Below, one piece after another: positions 33,999 to 43,000 of a stretch of 64,000 nucleotides of DNA. Source of the stretch: Holophagaceae bacterium (GTDB taxonomy: Bacteria; Acidobacteriota; Holophagae; Holophagales; Holophagaceae); contig JADKJH010000001.1 of assembly GCA_016722505.1 (NCBI GenBank), positions 1,488,001 through 1,552,000 of the forward strand, written 5' to 3'. Both the position numbers and the translations under genes were made by a program. The notes under the pieces were generated by a model, which saw only the letters and a list, made by a program, of their open reading frames with translations, was not told where the DNA came from and ran no database searches. Each line of letters begins with the position of its first letter. Position 1 is the stretch's first letter.

Positions 33999-35378
33999 AT
34001 GAACCTTGACTTGTTGACCCGCGAAGCCCTTACGACATTCGCCACAGACCACCGGGAAGCTTTTGAAGCTGAGCTGCGTGTGCTGGTGGAAATCCCCTCG
34101 GTTAGCGCGGATCCCGCCCGCGCGGGCGATGTGCGCCGATGCGCCGAAGCAGCCAAGAACATGTTTGAACGCCACGGCGCCCAGGCTGAAATCCTGGAGA
34201 CTGACGGCAATCCCTTCATCCATGGATGGCTGGGTGAGGATCTTGAATGCCCGACGATCACTGTCTACAACCACATGGACGTGCAACCGGCCAACGAGCC
34301 GGAGTGGACCGCAGAACCCTTTAATTTCATCGTGGATGGCGACACCTACCGCGGCCGCGGCAGCACGGATGACAAGGGTCCGGCCGTGACGGCCTTCTTC
34401 GGCGCGCTCGCGGCTAAAAAGGCAGGCGTTCCCTTGAACATCCACTTCCTTTGGGAGTTGGAAGAAGAAATCGGTTCGCCAAACTTCGCCGCTGGGCTTG
34501 CCAAGCACAAGGACCACTTCAAGACCGATGCCATCGTCGTGAGCGACACGGTTTGGATCACCCGCGGGAAACCCAGCACTCCGGCGGGACTTCGCGGGTT
34601 GAAAGGTTTCCTTCTGACGCTTGAAACCGCGGACCATGATCTGCACAGTGGCGTGGTGGGCGGTGCGGCGCGCAATCCGCTGGCGGAACTCATCGAACTC
34701 GTGAGCAAGATGATGGATGGCGACTCCGGCAAGGTGAAGATCCCTGGTTTCTATAAAGAAGTAGTCAAACCCTCAAAGCAGGAACTCGCAGGCTGGGCCA
34801 CCAGCGGCTTCACGACCGAGATGTTCATGAAGGACCACATGCTGAAGGGCTTGCGCACGAAGGATCCCATCAGCATCCTCAAGCGCGTGTGGGGACGGCC
34901 CACCATGGAGGTCCACGGCGTCGTGGGCGGCTACACCGGCCCCGGCATCAAGAGCGCTGTGCCGCCCCGGGCCGAGGTGAAATTGAGCTGCCGCCTGGTG
35001 CCGGATATGGATGAGCACAAGACCATGGACCGAATTAAAAAGTTCGTGAAGAAGCACAATCCCGATGTGGTGGTCCACGAAGAGCACGGCCTGGCGCCCT
35101 TCAAGGGCCACGTGACCGGACCCTACGCCGAGGCCATCCGCGACGCCTACCAGTTCGCCTTCGGCGCGCCCTGCACCTTCACTCGCGAGGGCGGCAGCAT
35201 CGGTGCCGTGAAGACCATGGAGGACATCCTGGGCTGCCAGGTCTTCTTCCTGGGTCTGAGCCTGCCGAGCCATGGCTACCACGCCCCCAACGAGAACTAC
35301 GATTGGGAACAAGCCGGTGGCGGCATGGCGGCCTTCGCGCATTATTTCCAAACTGTGAGCGGGATCAAGGAGGGCTGA
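33999..35378 (+). CDS. M20 family metallopeptidase (dipeptidase)
   Basis: The 459-residue enzyme has the M20 zinc motifs: VYNHMDVQPA (H and D) near residue 90, RGSTDDKGP near 118, and WELEEEIGSPNF (EE) near 150; the dimerisation domain contains DHDLHSGVVGG near 210. The C terminus has LPSHGYHAPNE with the last metal His. It is probably a cytosolic di- or tripeptidase (CNDP2/DapE/ArgE relatives). No signal peptide. The 5' region has the 15-bp tandem duplication. Confidence 0.92.
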   Translation: MNLDLLTREALTTFATDHREAFEAELRVLVEIPSVSADPARAGDVRRCAEAAKNMFERHGAQAEILETDGNPFIHGWLGEDLECPTITVYNHMDVQPANEPEWTAEPFNFIVDGDTYRGRGSTDDKGPAVTAFFGALAAKKAGVPLNIHFLWELEEEIGSPNFAAGLAKHKDHFKTDAIVVSDTVWITRGKPSTPAGLRGLKGFLLTLETADHDLHSGVVGGAARNPLAELIELVSKMMDGDSGKVKIPGFYKEVVKPSKQELAGWATSGFTTEMFMKDHMLKGLRTKDPISILKRVWGRPTMEVHGVVGGYTGPGIKSAVPPRAEVKLSCRLVPDMDEHKTMDRIKKFVKKHNPDVVVHEEHGLAPFKGHVTGPYAEAIRDAYQFAFGAPCTFTREGGSIGAVKTMEDILGCQVFFLGLSLPSHGYHAPNENYDWEQAGGGMAAFAHYFQTVSGIKEG

Positions 35379-35429
35379 TCTCCAGCCCTGCCTCTTCGCA
35401 TCTGATCCGGGATCCACTACCCTTCAGGA

Positions 35430-36065
35430 ATGTCGAGCCTCCGCACAGCTTTGCCCACAATCAGCCTCGCATTCGTAGCCACGGTTTTTATCCTGCTTGG
35501 GATCGCGCCCAAGGCGGACCGATTCACCTGGTTCATGGAGAATTTCCCAGTGATTCTGGGCATCCCCGCCATCATTCTCACCTGGCGGCGCTTCCCCCTC
35601 ACCAACCTGCTCTGCGTTCTGCTGGCGCTGCATGCGGTGGTGCTGATGGTGGGCGGCCATTGGACCTATGCGAATGTTCCGGCGGGATTTTGGGCGCAGA
35701 AGGCGATGCATCTGGCGCGCAATCCCTATGATCGCCTCGGCCACCTCCTGCAAGGTTTTGTGCCGGTCTTGCTCTTTCGCGAGGTGCTCCTTCGCAAAGG
35801 GGTGTTGAAACCGGGTTTCGGGTCCATCTTCGTGCTTACGCTCATGGCGCTGGGCCTCTCGGCGGCCTACGAGCTGCTGGAGTGGCAGACCGCGGTATGG
35901 ACTGGCAGCGCGGCGGATGCCTTCCTGGGCACCCAAGGAGATGTCTGGGACACGCAGTGGGACATGGCTTGCGCGGGTATCGGGGCCGTGGCATCGCTGG
36001 CGCTGCTGTCCCGCGTGCACGACGGGCAAATTGCCCGGATTCATATCGCCGATGGGGTCCCTTGA
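35430..36065 (+). CDS. DUF2238 membrane protein
   Basis: The 211-residue protein has six predicted helices and the conserved DUF2238 segment NPYDRLGHLLQGFVPVLLFRE near residue 95 and AAYELLEWQTAV near 145. In E. coli the YjdF relative is uncharacterised. The start ATG 35430 has AGGA immediately upstream. It follows the dipeptidase by 51 bases on the same strand. Confidence 0.8.
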   Translation: MSSLRTALPTISLAFVATVFILLGIAPKADRFTWFMENFPVILGIPAIILTWRRFPLTNLLCVLLALHAVVLMVGGHWTYANVPAGFWAQKAMHLARNPYDRLGHLLQGFVPVLLFREVLLRKGVLKPGFGSIFVLTLMALGLSAAYELLEWQTAVWTGSAADAFLGTQGDVWDTQWDMACAGIGAVASLALLSRVHDGQIARIHIADGVP

Positions 36066-36807
36066 TCAGTCGGCTTCCGGTCGGCCCCATCCGGTTTTCT
36101 GACTCATGTCTTCTCGGATTTTGATGGCCAGCGCGCGCATCATTTCGCGCCGTACCCTGGCCGGATCCGCAGCATCGGCTGGGCTCATGGGGCGGGCTTC
36201 GGAACCTAGGTTGAAAGACCGGTAGGATTCTTTCTCCTCCTTCAAACCGCCACTCTCGGGCCAAACGATGCGGACTTCTGCCTTGAACATATGCATCGGA
36301 TAACCGCGCTTGCGGTCGAGATAGGTCTTGCGTGATTCCAGCGTGATGCCTATCACCAGGGCCGCAAGGCCTGTCGTGGCAACACCAAAACCGGCCACAT
36401 TTGCGAGGGAAACGCTGGCGGTATCGGCGACCAATGATGTCGAATTCACCACCGCCCACCCGCTACCTAGCCCAAGCAAACCGGGAACTCCGATGGCCGC
36501 AAAAGGAGATCCCGCAGGCTTGGGCTGGTATTTCTTTACCCGGACCTTGAGGCGAGGAATGGTGGCCGTCCGCGGCGAAGCCACTGGGACTTCCACTGGA
36601 TGCCAGTCCACCAATTGGGTATTCAACTCCGTGAGCAGTTCCTGGCGCAGGGACTCCGCTACGGCGACCACCGGGATCCGCAGCTACCTCGACTTGAAGC
36701 AGTGGGGGGCCAGGATTGAGGGGCCTGGGCGGCGGGGGCGGCGTGGTGGATGGGGTTTGGCAGGCCAGGAGCAGGAGCGGAAACAACAAAAAAGCAATTT
36801 TGGGCAT
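36066..36807 (-). pseudogene. lipoprotein of unknown function, interrupted by one-base frameshift
   Basis: The first part (from ATG 36807) reads MPKIAFLLFPLLLLACQTPS with a lipobox LLAC, then a Pro-rich linker. The rest (from about 36675 to 36066) continues in another frame: VVAVAESLRQELLTELN and a helical/TM-containing part. Removing one base from the CCC at about 36672-36674 on the minus strand joins them as ADP-VVAVAESLRQEL. Both halves have good coding character, so this is a single gene with a one-base insertion or a sequencing error. The C-terminal half has two hydrophobic segments (GVPGLLGLGSGWAVV; VAGFGVATTGLAALVIGI) and no recognised domain. Confidence 0.6.
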
Positions 36808-36863
36808 GGGTCAGTGTACCGAAGGAAGCAGGCATTGATGTCTTTGCGGGTTGGCTTTGGTCC

Positions 36864-36899
36864 TTGACGAGCAATCAAAGTGATATCATATTGATTGCT
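36864..36899 (+). promoter_or_regulatory. SPFH operon promoter with 30-bp palindromic operator
   Basis: A -35 box TTGACG (36864-36869) and a -10-like CATATT (36887-36892) are spaced 17 bases apart. The palindrome AGCAATCAA - core TGATATCA - TTGATTGCT (36870-36899) fills the spacer and covers the -10, so binding would block RNA polymerase. The Arc-type repressor encoded two genes on (37787) is the natural candidate ligand. Confidence 0.75.
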
Positions 36900-36912
36900 A
36901 TCGGAGGACCCT

Positions 36913-37782
36913 ATGTATCAAGAACGTTCCTATCCGGCCTTGGTCGGCCTGCCCATGCTGGTGCTGGGCATCATCCTGGTACTCGCCGTACCCGTCTGCA
37001 TCATTGCTGCTGCGAACACAGGGATGCCGCTGCTCGCGGTCGCTGGGGCCGTCTGCCTGATTTCAGCGATCTTCACGCTGTCCGGGCTCTTCATTGTGAA
37101 TCCCAACGAGGCTGCGGTGTTGCAGCTCTTCGGCGACTACAGGGGAACCGTGCGCCGCGAGGGCATGGCCTGGGCCAATCCCTTCCTGACCAAGCGCAAA
37201 GTCAGCACGAAGGTTCGCAGCTTCGAAAGCCAGAAGCTCAAGGTGAACGATCTGGACGGCAATCCCGTGGAGATCGCGGCCATCATCGTCTGGAAGGTGG
37301 TGGACACCGCCGAGGCCAGTTTCCAGGTCCAGGACTACGAGAAATTCGTCCAGGTGCAAAGCGAGGCCGCCCTGCGCAACCTGGCCATGCGCTTCCCCTA
37401 TGACCAGCACGATGACCAGAAAGTATCGCTGCGGGGCCACACCGAGGCCGTGGCCGGCCACTTGAAGGATGAAGTCCAGGCTGTGCTGAACCAGGCTGGC
37501 GTCGAGATCATGGATGCCCGCATCAGCCACCTGGCCTACGCGCCAGAGATCGCCCAGGCCATGCTCCAGCGCCAACAGGCCGGTGCCATCATCGCCGCCC
37601 GCAAGCTCATTGTGGAGGGTGCGGTGGGCATGGTAGAAATGGCGCTGGCGCGGCTGGATGAGCACGGCGCGGTGCACCTCGATGAAGAGCGCAAAGCGGC
37701 GATGGTGTCCAATCTGCTGGTGGTGCTCTGCGGCGAGCGGGCCGTCCAGCCCGTGGTGAACGCCGGCACGCTTTACAACTGA
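36913..37782 (+). CDS. SPFH/Band 7 domain protein
   Basis: The 289-residue protein has two N-terminal transmembrane helices (residues about 10-30 and 40-65), then a stomatin/prohibitin-like domain (FIVNPNEAAVLQLFGDYRGTVRREGMAWANPF ... RSFESQKLKVNDLDGNPVEIAAIIVWKVVDTAEASFQV) and a C-terminal helical part with GVEIMDARISHLAYAPEIAQAMLQRQQA. SPFH proteins form membrane rings and scaffold proteases or transporters. ATG 36913 follows GGAGG. It is followed four bases later by an Arc-type repressor. Confidence 0.92.
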   Translation: MYQERSYPALVGLPMLVLGIILVLAVPVCIIAAANTGMPLLAVAGAVCLISAIFTLSGLFIVNPNEAAVLQLFGDYRGTVRREGMAWANPFLTKRKVSTKVRSFESQKLKVNDLDGNPVEIAAIIVWKVVDTAEASFQVQDYEKFVQVQSEAALRNLAMRFPYDQHDDQKVSLRGHTEAVAGHLKDEVQAVLNQAGVEIMDARISHLAYAPEIAQAMLQRQQAGAIIAARKLIVEGAVGMVEMALARLDEHGAVHLDEERKAAMVSNLLVVLCGERAVQPVVNAGTLYN

Positions 37783-37786
37783 TTCG

Positions 37787-37972
37787 ATGGCCGAACGCAA
37801 AGCCTTCCTGCTCCGGATGGATCCGGAGTTGCTCGCGGCCTTGCAACGCATGGCTGATGAGGAGCTGCGCTCACTCAACGGGCAGATCGAATTCCTGCTG
37901 CGGGAGGTTCTGCGTCAGCGCGGCAGGGAAACGAAGGCATCATCTAAAAGCGCTACCCGGAAACGACCATGA
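37787..37972 (+). CDS. Arc-type ribbon-helix-helix DNA-binding protein
   Basis: The 61-residue protein has a ribbon-helix-helix core: KAFLLRMDPELLAALQRMADEE and SLNGQIEFLLREVLRQRG, with a basic tail. It is the size of Arc/MetJ-type repressors, which bind palindromes as dimers of dimers. Its start is four bases after the SPFH stop and its stop overlaps the ABC ATPase start (ATGA). The palindrome within the operon promoter makes autoregulation likely. Confidence 0.85.
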   Translation: MAERKAFLLRMDPELLAALQRMADEELRSLNGQIEFLLREVLRQRGRETKASSKSATRKRP

Positions 37973-38721
37973 CATTAGCCCTCGAACTTGTTCATCTGAC
38001 CAAACAATTCGGCGAGAAAGCCGCCGTGGACGATCTGTCCTTGTCGCTTGAAGCTGGAACCTTTTTAGGTCTGCTGGGGCGCAATGGCGCTGGGAAAAGC
38101 ACTACGCTGAAAATGGTGACGGGCCTGCTGAAACCAACCTCAGGAAGCATTCGTGTGCTGGGTCTGGAGCTCGATGCTGACCCCATCGCCGTGAAGCGGC
38201 AGATCGGGGTCATGCCCGAGGATATGGCCTTGCTCGAGTACCTGAGCGGGCCGCAGTACCTGCGATTCGTGGGCCGTATGTACGGGCTGGATGAAGTAAC
38301 CATCGATGCCCGGCGCGAGGAACTGTTTGGGAAATTGGATCTCAGCCCGGCGCTGGGCACGTTGGTGGCCGAATACAGTTTCGGCATGAAGAAAAAAATC
38401 GCGCTGTGCGCCGCGCTTATCCACGGGCCGCGGATTCTGTTCCTGGATGAGCCCTTCGAGGGCATCGACGCCGTCACCAGCCGCACCATCAAGGACATCC
38501 TGCTGACCTTGCAGCAGCGCGGTGTGACGTTGATCCTCACCACCCACATCCTGGACGTGGTCGAACGGCTCTGCCCCCTCATTGCGATTCTCGACGAAGG
38601 CCGTCTCAAGGGTTACGGAACGCTGGATGAGATCCGCGGACGGGCCAATGGCGAGAGTCTCGAAAGCCTTTTCGTGGAACTCGTCGGTGGCGCGCAGACG
38701 GGTGAGCTATCGTGGCTCTAA
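37969..38721 (+). CDS. ABC transporter ATP-binding protein
   Basis: The 250-residue ATPase has Walker A GRNGAGKST near residue 38, a Q loop near 82, signature-like motif EYSFGMKKKIALCAAL near 137 (SFGMKKK rather than LSGGQ), Walker B ILFLDEPFEGID near 158 and switch His TTHILD near 191. It pairs with the permease encoded downstream. It resembles the CcmA/NatA-type export ATPases. Start ATG 37969 overlaps the repressor gene. Confidence 0.93.
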   Translation: MTLALELVHLTKQFGEKAAVDDLSLSLEAGTFLGLLGRNGAGKSTTLKMVTGLLKPTSGSIRVLGLELDADPIAVKRQIGVMPEDMALLEYLSGPQYLRFVGRMYGLDEVTIDARREELFGKLDLSPALGTLVAEYSFGMKKKIALCAALIHGPRILFLDEPFEGIDAVTSRTIKDILLTLQQRGVTLILTTHILDVVERLCPLIAILDEGRLKGYGTLDEIRGRANGESLESLFVELVGGAQTGELSWL

Positions 38722-40337
38722 TATCAATCTCTCCCTTCCGCGCGGTTCTCGCTGCCCACTTCCAGGCCACCTGGAACCGCTCTGCCAAAGAGATGGGTAA
38801 AAGCGGGCGTTGGGCCATGGTCCTGGTGATGGTCCTGGTGGTGTTGTTTGGAGGCCTGCCTGCGGTCGGAATCTCCGCTGTGGCGGGGTACGCGCTCGGT
38901 GCGCACTTTGATTCCTACCGGGCGCCGCTCATCCTTGGTGGCGTGTTGGCTCTGGGTGCGGCTGCGGTGGGCGCTATCAGCGGAATCATGGGTGGCACCA
39001 AGGCGCTCCAATGGGAGAGCTATCGCATCTACCCGTTGTCGCTGCGCCAGATATTCGCCGCTGAACTGGTGGCGGGCATCGGTGACCCGTGGCCGACACT
39101 GGCAGGTCTCAGCGCGCTGGCCATGTTCATGGGGCTTTCCGCTGCGCATCCGATCCTGCTTCCTATCGCGCTGCTGCTTTGGATGCAGACAGTGCTGTGG
39201 ATGCTGCTCATCCAGCATTTTGTGGGCAGCCTAGCGGCCGCGCTGATGAAGCGGATGAAGCTAGCGCTGGTGATTTTCGGGATCTTTTTCTGGATGCTTT
39301 CAGTCATGACATCCATGCTTCCGAAGTATTCGGAGCCCAACCCCGGCGCACATCTGAGCACGGTTCTGACACCGGAGCGCATCGCGCAGATCAAACAGAT
39401 GGGCCAGGTCGCGCTCACCTGCTTGGGCACCCTGCCCAGCACCTACGCGGCGCGAAGCTTCAGCGAGGCCCTTCGGGGCGCTTGGATCTCAGCGCTGCTG
39501 CATCAGCTTGCCCCGATTGCCTTGCTGTTGATCGCGCTTGCCCTGCAGGCCCGGCAGATGGAGCGGGAAGCCGATCCCCAGGCCCTGGAAGTGAAAACGG
39601 CAACAAAAGGGGCCGAAAAGCTCTGGAGTTTCCGCAGCCCCGCCGCGGGTGTCGCCAAATTGCATTGGAGGACCCTGATGGGTAGCCATCTCGGCCGCTT
39701 CGGGCTGCTGATGCCGGTCATGACCGTGGTGCTGTTGAAAGGCCCTTTTTCTCATATTCGCGGCCAAGCCATGTGGGCGATTCCCGGCACCTTCGCGTAC
39801 CTCGCCTTGGCTGGCAGTCAGATGCAATACAACCAATTCGGGCTCGACGGGCATGGGGTGAAGTCCCTGCTGCTTCTGCCCATCCGTTCCCGTGACATCC
39901 TGCTGGGCAAACTCGGGGGTTTGGCCATGTACCAGGGGCTGCAGGCGGGGCTCCTGCTCCTGCTCGTTGCCTTGCTGATGCGGCCTTCCCCGATTGAACT
40001 TCTGGCGGCGCTATGCCTTGGCGGTTGCCTTTTTTTCGTGCAGATGTCTTTCGGGCACTGGACCTCCTCCTGGCTGCCCAGGGCCATGCCTCGGGACAGT
40101 CTGAAAAGTGGGACCATGCCCATGCCGGTGGTGTTTCTCGGCATTGGGCTGGGTATCGTGAATTTCGGCTTCTTTGGCGGGACGTTTATGTTTTGCGCAT
40201 GGAAGGCGCCGAGCCTCCTGCTCCCAGTGATGGCTATGCTTCTAACCCTTTGCGCCTTGATCTATCGCCAACTGCTGCCAACTTTTGAAACCTATTTTGA
40301 TGCCAGACGGGAAAAGCTTTTAGAGGCGCTGGGATAG
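38712..40337 (+). CDS. ABC transporter permease-like membrane protein
   Basis: The 541-residue protein has about 10 to 12 hydrophobic helices (first at residues 35-55) and starts at GTG 38712 inside the ATPase gene, an overlap typical of translational coupling. The stretch SRDILLGKLGGLAMYQGLQAGLLLLLVALL matches ABC-2-type permeases loosely. Substrate unknown. Together with the ATPase it forms an exporter downstream of the SPFH gene. Confidence 0.8.
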   Translation: MALISISPFRAVLAAHFQATWNRSAKEMGKSGRWAMVLVMVLVVLFGGLPAVGISAVAGYALGAHFDSYRAPLILGGVLALGAAAVGAISGIMGGTKALQWESYRIYPLSLRQIFAAELVAGIGDPWPTLAGLSALAMFMGLSAAHPILLPIALLLWMQTVLWMLLIQHFVGSLAAALMKRMKLALVIFGIFFWMLSVMTSMLPKYSEPNPGAHLSTVLTPERIAQIKQMGQVALTCLGTLPSTYAARSFSEALRGAWISALLHQLAPIALLLIALALQARQMEREADPQALEVKTATKGAEKLWSFRSPAAGVAKLHWRTLMGSHLGRFGLLMPVMTVVLLKGPFSHIRGQAMWAIPGTFAYLALAGSQMQYNQFGLDGHGVKSLLLLPIRSRDILLGKLGGLAMYQGLQAGLLLLLVALLMRPSPIELLAALCLGGCLFFVQMSFGHWTSSWLPRAMPRDSLKSGTMPMPVVFLGIGLGIVNFGFFGGTFMFCAWKAPSLLLPVMAMLLTLCALIYRQLLPTFETYFDARREKLLEALG

Positions 40338-40371
40338 GACTATCCTCGGACCGGACTTCACGGGGATTTAT

Positions 40372-41040
40372 ATGGACCGCACAGGCTTCCTTGCCACGTT
40401 CATCGCAGGTGCGCTGAGCCTCGCAGCCAGCGGCTGCGGAACCACAAAGCCACCTCCGGCCGCTCAGACCCCCGTTTCCCCGGCATCAAGCCCTGCGCCG
40501 ACAGGCAATCCGGTACCCCCTGTGAATGAGGCGGCGCCGGCCTCGGCACCTTCAGCAGCTTCCGTTGGGAAGGAATCGCCGAAAGCCGCGCCTGGGCATT
40601 CGTCAGCCGAGCCCTCCAAGCCAGCAGTGGTGGCCCCAAACCCATCACCGGCCAACACACCTGCACCACCAGCCGCCGCACCTGTGGCAGCGCCATCCAA
40701 GCCACCGGCGGTGTCTGCGGCTCCAGCTGCCGTCGAAACGGCCAAAACAGCCGAAGTGCCTGTGACCTCTGCGCACGGATATGTTGGGCCGGAAAAGTGC
40801 ATGTTGTGCCACAAGGTCCAATACACGTCATGGAGCCAATCCAAGCACAAGACCAAGGGGCTTGATTGCGAGGGATGCCATGGCAACGGCGCCGACTACA
40901 AGGCGATGCCAGTGATGAAAGACCATGCCGCAGCCGTTAAGGCAGGGCTCGTCATTCCGGGATTGGGTTTTTGCAAGAAATGCCATGTCAAGACTGATGC
41001 CTCCATGCTGCCGTTGGTCCACGCGCATAAGGCGAAGTAA
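40372..41040 (+). CDS. triheme cytochrome c lipoprotein
   Basis: The 222-residue protein has a lipoprotein signal (LSLAASGC lipobox at about residue 22), a 100-residue Pro/Ala-rich flexible linker, then a compact C-terminal domain with three heme-binding motifs CMLCH, CEGCH and CKKCH. Extra histidines (HKTKG, DHAAAV, VHAHK) can act as distal ligands. It is a periplasmic or outer-membrane-anchored electron carrier; partner unknown. The linker could span a distance between an inner-membrane donor and a surface acceptor. Confidence 0.88.
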   Translation: MDRTGFLATFIAGALSLAASGCGTTKPPPAAQTPVSPASSPAPTGNPVPPVNEAAPASAPSAASVGKESPKAAPGHSSAEPSKPAVVAPNPSPANTPAPPAAAPVAAPSKPPAVSAAPAAVETAKTAEVPVTSAHGYVGPEKCMLCHKVQYTSWSQSKHKTKGLDCEGCHGNGADYKAMPVMKDHAAAVKAGLVIPGLGFCKKCHVKTDASMLPLVHAHKAK

Positions 41041-41201
41041 GCCAGGCTCTGCTCCAATTTCGGCTTCTAGGCAAGGTGTGACGAAAAGTACAGCTATTCG
41101 GTACTAGGGTGGAAAGGACGCCCCGCTGACGTTCTGCGTGGCTAACGTTCGGGTACACCCTATCTGGCGCCTTCTCATTCATTCCTCATCAAGAGGCACT
41201 C

Positions 41202-42992
41202 ATGCGCAAGGATCTCGTATTTGGTATGGCAGGCTCGGGCGGCGATGGCATCGTTTCCGCGGGTGAGTCTCTTCTCAATGCCGCGGCAGCCGAGGGCTAT
41301 CACGGCATGATGACCAAGAGCTTTGGATCCCAGATCCGCGGCGGCGAGTCATCCTGCCGGGTGCGCATCTCGACGGAGCACCTGTTGAACCCCGGCGGGG
41401 ATCTGGATGTGGCCGTGGCGCTGAACTGGGAGGATTTCCTGAAATTCGGCGCGGAATTGCCGGTCAGCGGGTCCACCGTGGTGATCTACGAGGCTGCCAC
41501 GAAGGTCGAGCCCGACAGGATTCCCTTGATGGGAGTGACGCCGTTGCAGGTGATTCCGGTTCCCATTTCCGAGATGGCGAAGGCTACCGCGGGAACCGAA
41601 CGTGCGAAGAACACGGTGGTGCTGGGCCTTATCGCGGGTTGGTTCGGCATCGGACGCGAGGCTGTCCTGAAAGGATTCCGTAAAAAGCTCGCCAAGAAGG
41701 GCGAAGACGTGTTGGCAGCCAACGAACGCGCTTTCTATGAGGGCATCAAGTTCGCCGAAGCGCACCCTCTGAATACACCCATGACCATCGCCCTTTCTGA
41801 TGGCGCGGTCTCAGGCAAGCTCATGACCGATGGCAACGATATGTGCGCCGCGGCGGCAATTTTCTCGGGCTGCCAGTTCTTCAGCGGCTACCCCATCACA
41901 CCTTCAACGGAGATCATGCAGTTCTTCACAGAACACGTATGGAAGTACGGTGGGGCCGTGCTTCAGGCGGAAGACGAGATCGCGGGCATCGGCGCCGCCA
42001 TAGGCGCATCCTTCGCCGGGAAGAAATCCATGACCGCTACGTCCGGTCCTGGCCTTTCCCTTAAAACCGAAATGATGGGCTTGGCCAGCATCGCGGAACT
42101 TCCCTTGGTCATTGTGGATGTCCAGCGGGGCGGCCCTTCCACCGGGATGCCCACCAAGCCGGAGCAGTCCGATCTCTTCGCAGCGGCCTTTTCGGGCCAC
42201 GGCGATGTGGTGCGGCCGATCCTGGCGCCCACCTGCGTGGCCGACACCTTCCGCGTCACCGTTGAGGCCTTCAACCTGGCCGAAGAATTCCAGACTCCCG
42301 TGCTGATCCTTTCCGATCAGGAAATTTCCCAGCGTAAAGAAACGCTTGATCCCATTGATACTTCCCAATTCAAAATTGTGGATCGCATAAGGCCTTCCGA
42401 AGCGGATCTACAGAATTACAACCGGTTCAAGATCACGGAATCGGGCATCAGCCCCATCAGCCATCCAGGAATGCTGGGCGGCACTTACCTGGCCTCTGGC
42501 ATCGAGCACAATGAGAATGGTTCGCCCACCGCCAGCGGCGAAGTGCACCAACGCATGAATGAGAAACGGATCCGGAAATTCGATCCGCTGCAAAATCGCC
42601 GGGATCTATTCCACACGGTGGGCAATCCAGACGCCCCCTTGGCCCTCGTGGCATGGGGCAGCATCGCAGGGGTCTGCCAGGAGGCGGTCACCATCGCCAG
42701 GGAAGAAGGCCTGAACGTGAAGATGTTGGTTCCCTACCTCGTCTATCCAGTCGCAGAAGGCGTCTACCGCGAGTTCTTCGCTTCGGTGCAGCGTGGACTG
42801 GTGGTGGAGCAGTCCCATCTCGGACAGTTCTACAGGGTGCTTCGGATGTACGTGGATCTGCCCAAAGGTGTGGAATCCATGGCCCGGAGCGGGGCCAACC
42901 CATTCCGGCCCAGCGAAATCGTCGTTGTGCTGCACCGTCTCCTCGCCGAGCTGCAACGCAGCCAGGCAGGCAACCTTCAGCCCCAGGAGTGA
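41202..42992 (+). CDS. korA: 2-oxoacid:ferredoxin oxidoreductase, gamma-alpha fused subunit
   Basis: The 596-residue protein begins with the gamma-type domain (GMAGSGGDGIVSAGESLLNAA ... SFGSQIRGGESSCRVRIS, residues 1-190), then the alpha (pyrimidine-binding) domain (YPITPSTEIMQFF; AGIGAAIGASFAGKKSMTATSGPGLSLKTE) and a C-terminal domain. The KorAB pair lacks its own ferredoxin-like delta subunit; it probably converts 2-oxoglutarate to succinyl-CoA and reduces ferredoxin. The beta subunit follows nine bases downstream. Substrate choice (2-oxoglutarate versus pyruvate or other) is inferred from family resemblance. Confidence 0.9.
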   Translation: MRKDLVFGMAGSGGDGIVSAGESLLNAAAAEGYHGMMTKSFGSQIRGGESSCRVRISTEHLLNPGGDLDVAVALNWEDFLKFGAELPVSGSTVVIYEAATKVEPDRIPLMGVTPLQVIPVPISEMAKATAGTERAKNTVVLGLIAGWFGIGREAVLKGFRKKLAKKGEDVLAANERAFYEGIKFAEAHPLNTPMTIALSDGAVSGKLMTDGNDMCAAAAIFSGCQFFSGYPITPSTEIMQFFTEHVWKYGGAVLQAEDEIAGIGAAIGASFAGKKSMTATSGPGLSLKTEMMGLASIAELPLVIVDVQRGGPSTGMPTKPEQSDLFAAAFSGHGDVVRPILAPTCVADTFRVTVEAFNLAEEFQTPVLILSDQEISQRKETLDPIDTSQFKIVDRIRPSEADLQNYNRFKITESGISPISHPGMLGGTYLASGIEHNENGSPTASGEVHQRMNEKRIRKFDPLQNRRDLFHTVGNPDAPLALVAWGSIAGVCQEAVTIAREEGLNVKMLVPYLVYPVAEGVYREFFASVQRGLVVEQSHLGQFYRVLRMYVDLPKGVESMARSGANPFRPSEIVVVLHRLLAELQRSQAGNLQPQE

Positions 42993-43000
42993 GGTCAAAC

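Noticed and set aside
35842..36459. Minus-strand ORF covering DUF2238 and lipoprotein regions
   Set aside because: It crosses two better-supported genes in a different frame and has low-quality arginine-rich content.
41041..41201. Riboswitch or attenuator upstream of korA
   Set aside because: I examined the 160-base gap and found no convincing conserved leader, terminator or clear promoter boxes.
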